From Dehalococcoidia bacterium (GTDB lineage Bacteria > Chloroflexota > Dehalococcoidia > UBA2247 > RBG-13-53-26), in NCBI GenBank assembly GCA_030372995.1, contig JAUCPZ010000110.1, forward strand, positions 1-51,350: a stretch of DNA of 51,350 nucleotides, read 5' to 3'. Below are positions 51,315 to 51,350 of this stretch, piece by piece. The position numbers were made by a program, and so were the translations under genes. Within the stretch, counting starts at the first letter, position 1; every line of letters starts with the position of its first letter. The notes beneath the pieces were generated by a model that worked only from the letters and a program-made list of their open reading frames with translations, did no database searches and had not been told where the DNA came from.

Positions 51315-51350
51315 CTGTCTCTTATACACATCTCCGAGCCCACGAGACAG
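51315..51350. other. Sequencing adapter at right contig end
   Basis: CTGTCTCTTATACACATCT followed by CCGAGCCCACGAGAC is the reverse complement of the Nextera read-2 adapter. Library sequence, not genome. Confidence 0.98.

Noticed and set aside
1-51350. CRISPR array, prophage, transposase or integrase
   Set aside because: No regularly spaced repeats and no phage, transposase or integrase gene in any frame I could recognise.

Overview
This is a metagenome-style contig of a bacterium with moderately high GC. Sequencing adapter remains at both ends (Nextera-type sequence at 9-41 and 51315-51350), so both ends are assembly ends and the last gene is cut. The gene set suggests Chloroflexota, perhaps a Dehalococcoidia-like anaerobe: a glycyl radical enzyme, a bacterial NrpR, a split archaeal-type glutamate synthase, paired phytoene-dehydrogenase-like oxidoreductases and a zinc-ribbon/cyclase/ATPase/TPR protein. 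No rRNA or marker gene is present, so this placement is an inference from gene content.

Layout. (1) 75-6.0 kb, minus strand: two tandem FAD oxidoreductases of the phytoene-desaturase superfamily, a 668-bp intergenic region with a strong promoter, a terminator-like hairpin and an unexplained structured element, then a zinc alcohol dehydrogenase and a ThiF/MoeB-type adenylyltransferase. (2) 6.3-8.6 kb: rhomboid protease and three small unknown proteins. (3) 8.9-14.5 kb: glycyl radical enzyme of the C-x-E (eliminase) type on the minus strand, divergent from a D-2-hydroxyacid dehydrogenase and a ThDP-dependent enzyme. (4) 14.6-18.3 kb: tetR plus a three-gene ABC-2 exporter operon with a promoter/operator that can be read base by base. 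(5) 18.4-20.7 kb: patatin-like lipase and an HHxxxDG acyltransferase, tail to tail. (6) 21.2-27.1 kb: fatty acid or ketone metabolism genes, all on the minus strand (3-hydroxyacyl-CoA dehydrogenase, an unknown protein, acetoacetate-decarboxylase-like protein, SDR, alpha/beta hydrolase, acyl-CoA ligase). (7) 28.1-31.9 kb: 1118-aa adenylate cyclase/ATPase/TPR protein and three tRNA genes (Val, Arg, Leu). (8) 32.3-35.6 kb: small zinc-ribbon protein and a P2-type cation ATPase with a probable leaderless mRNA. (9) 35.9-51.3 kb, all minus strand: nitrogen and glutamine block. In transcription order it is a glutamate synthase GXGXG protein (cut by the contig end), hisF, a 2x[4Fe-4S] ferredoxin, a second GXGXG protein, a GlnR-like orphan response regulator, amt, glnB, glnA, nadE, nrpR, a PyrR attenuator, carA and carB.

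How the parts fit. Block 9 covers ammonium uptake (Amt with P-II), assimilation (GlnA and the split glutamate synthase) and glutamine use (NadE, CarAB, HisF). Its control elements come from different lineages: an actinobacterial-type GlnR-like protein whose receiver has lost its phosphorylation residues, a methanogen-type NrpR repressor, a P-II protein with Tyr51, and an RNA attenuator that matches the published PyrR-binding consensus at all 14 positions. This is the most interesting system in the window. The other notable signals are a 69-nt sequence that follows both a tRNA-Val gene and a tRNA 3'-end remnant 10.6 kb away, two promoters placed so that the mRNA should start at the start codon, and the structured intergenic element at 3.66-3.82 kb.
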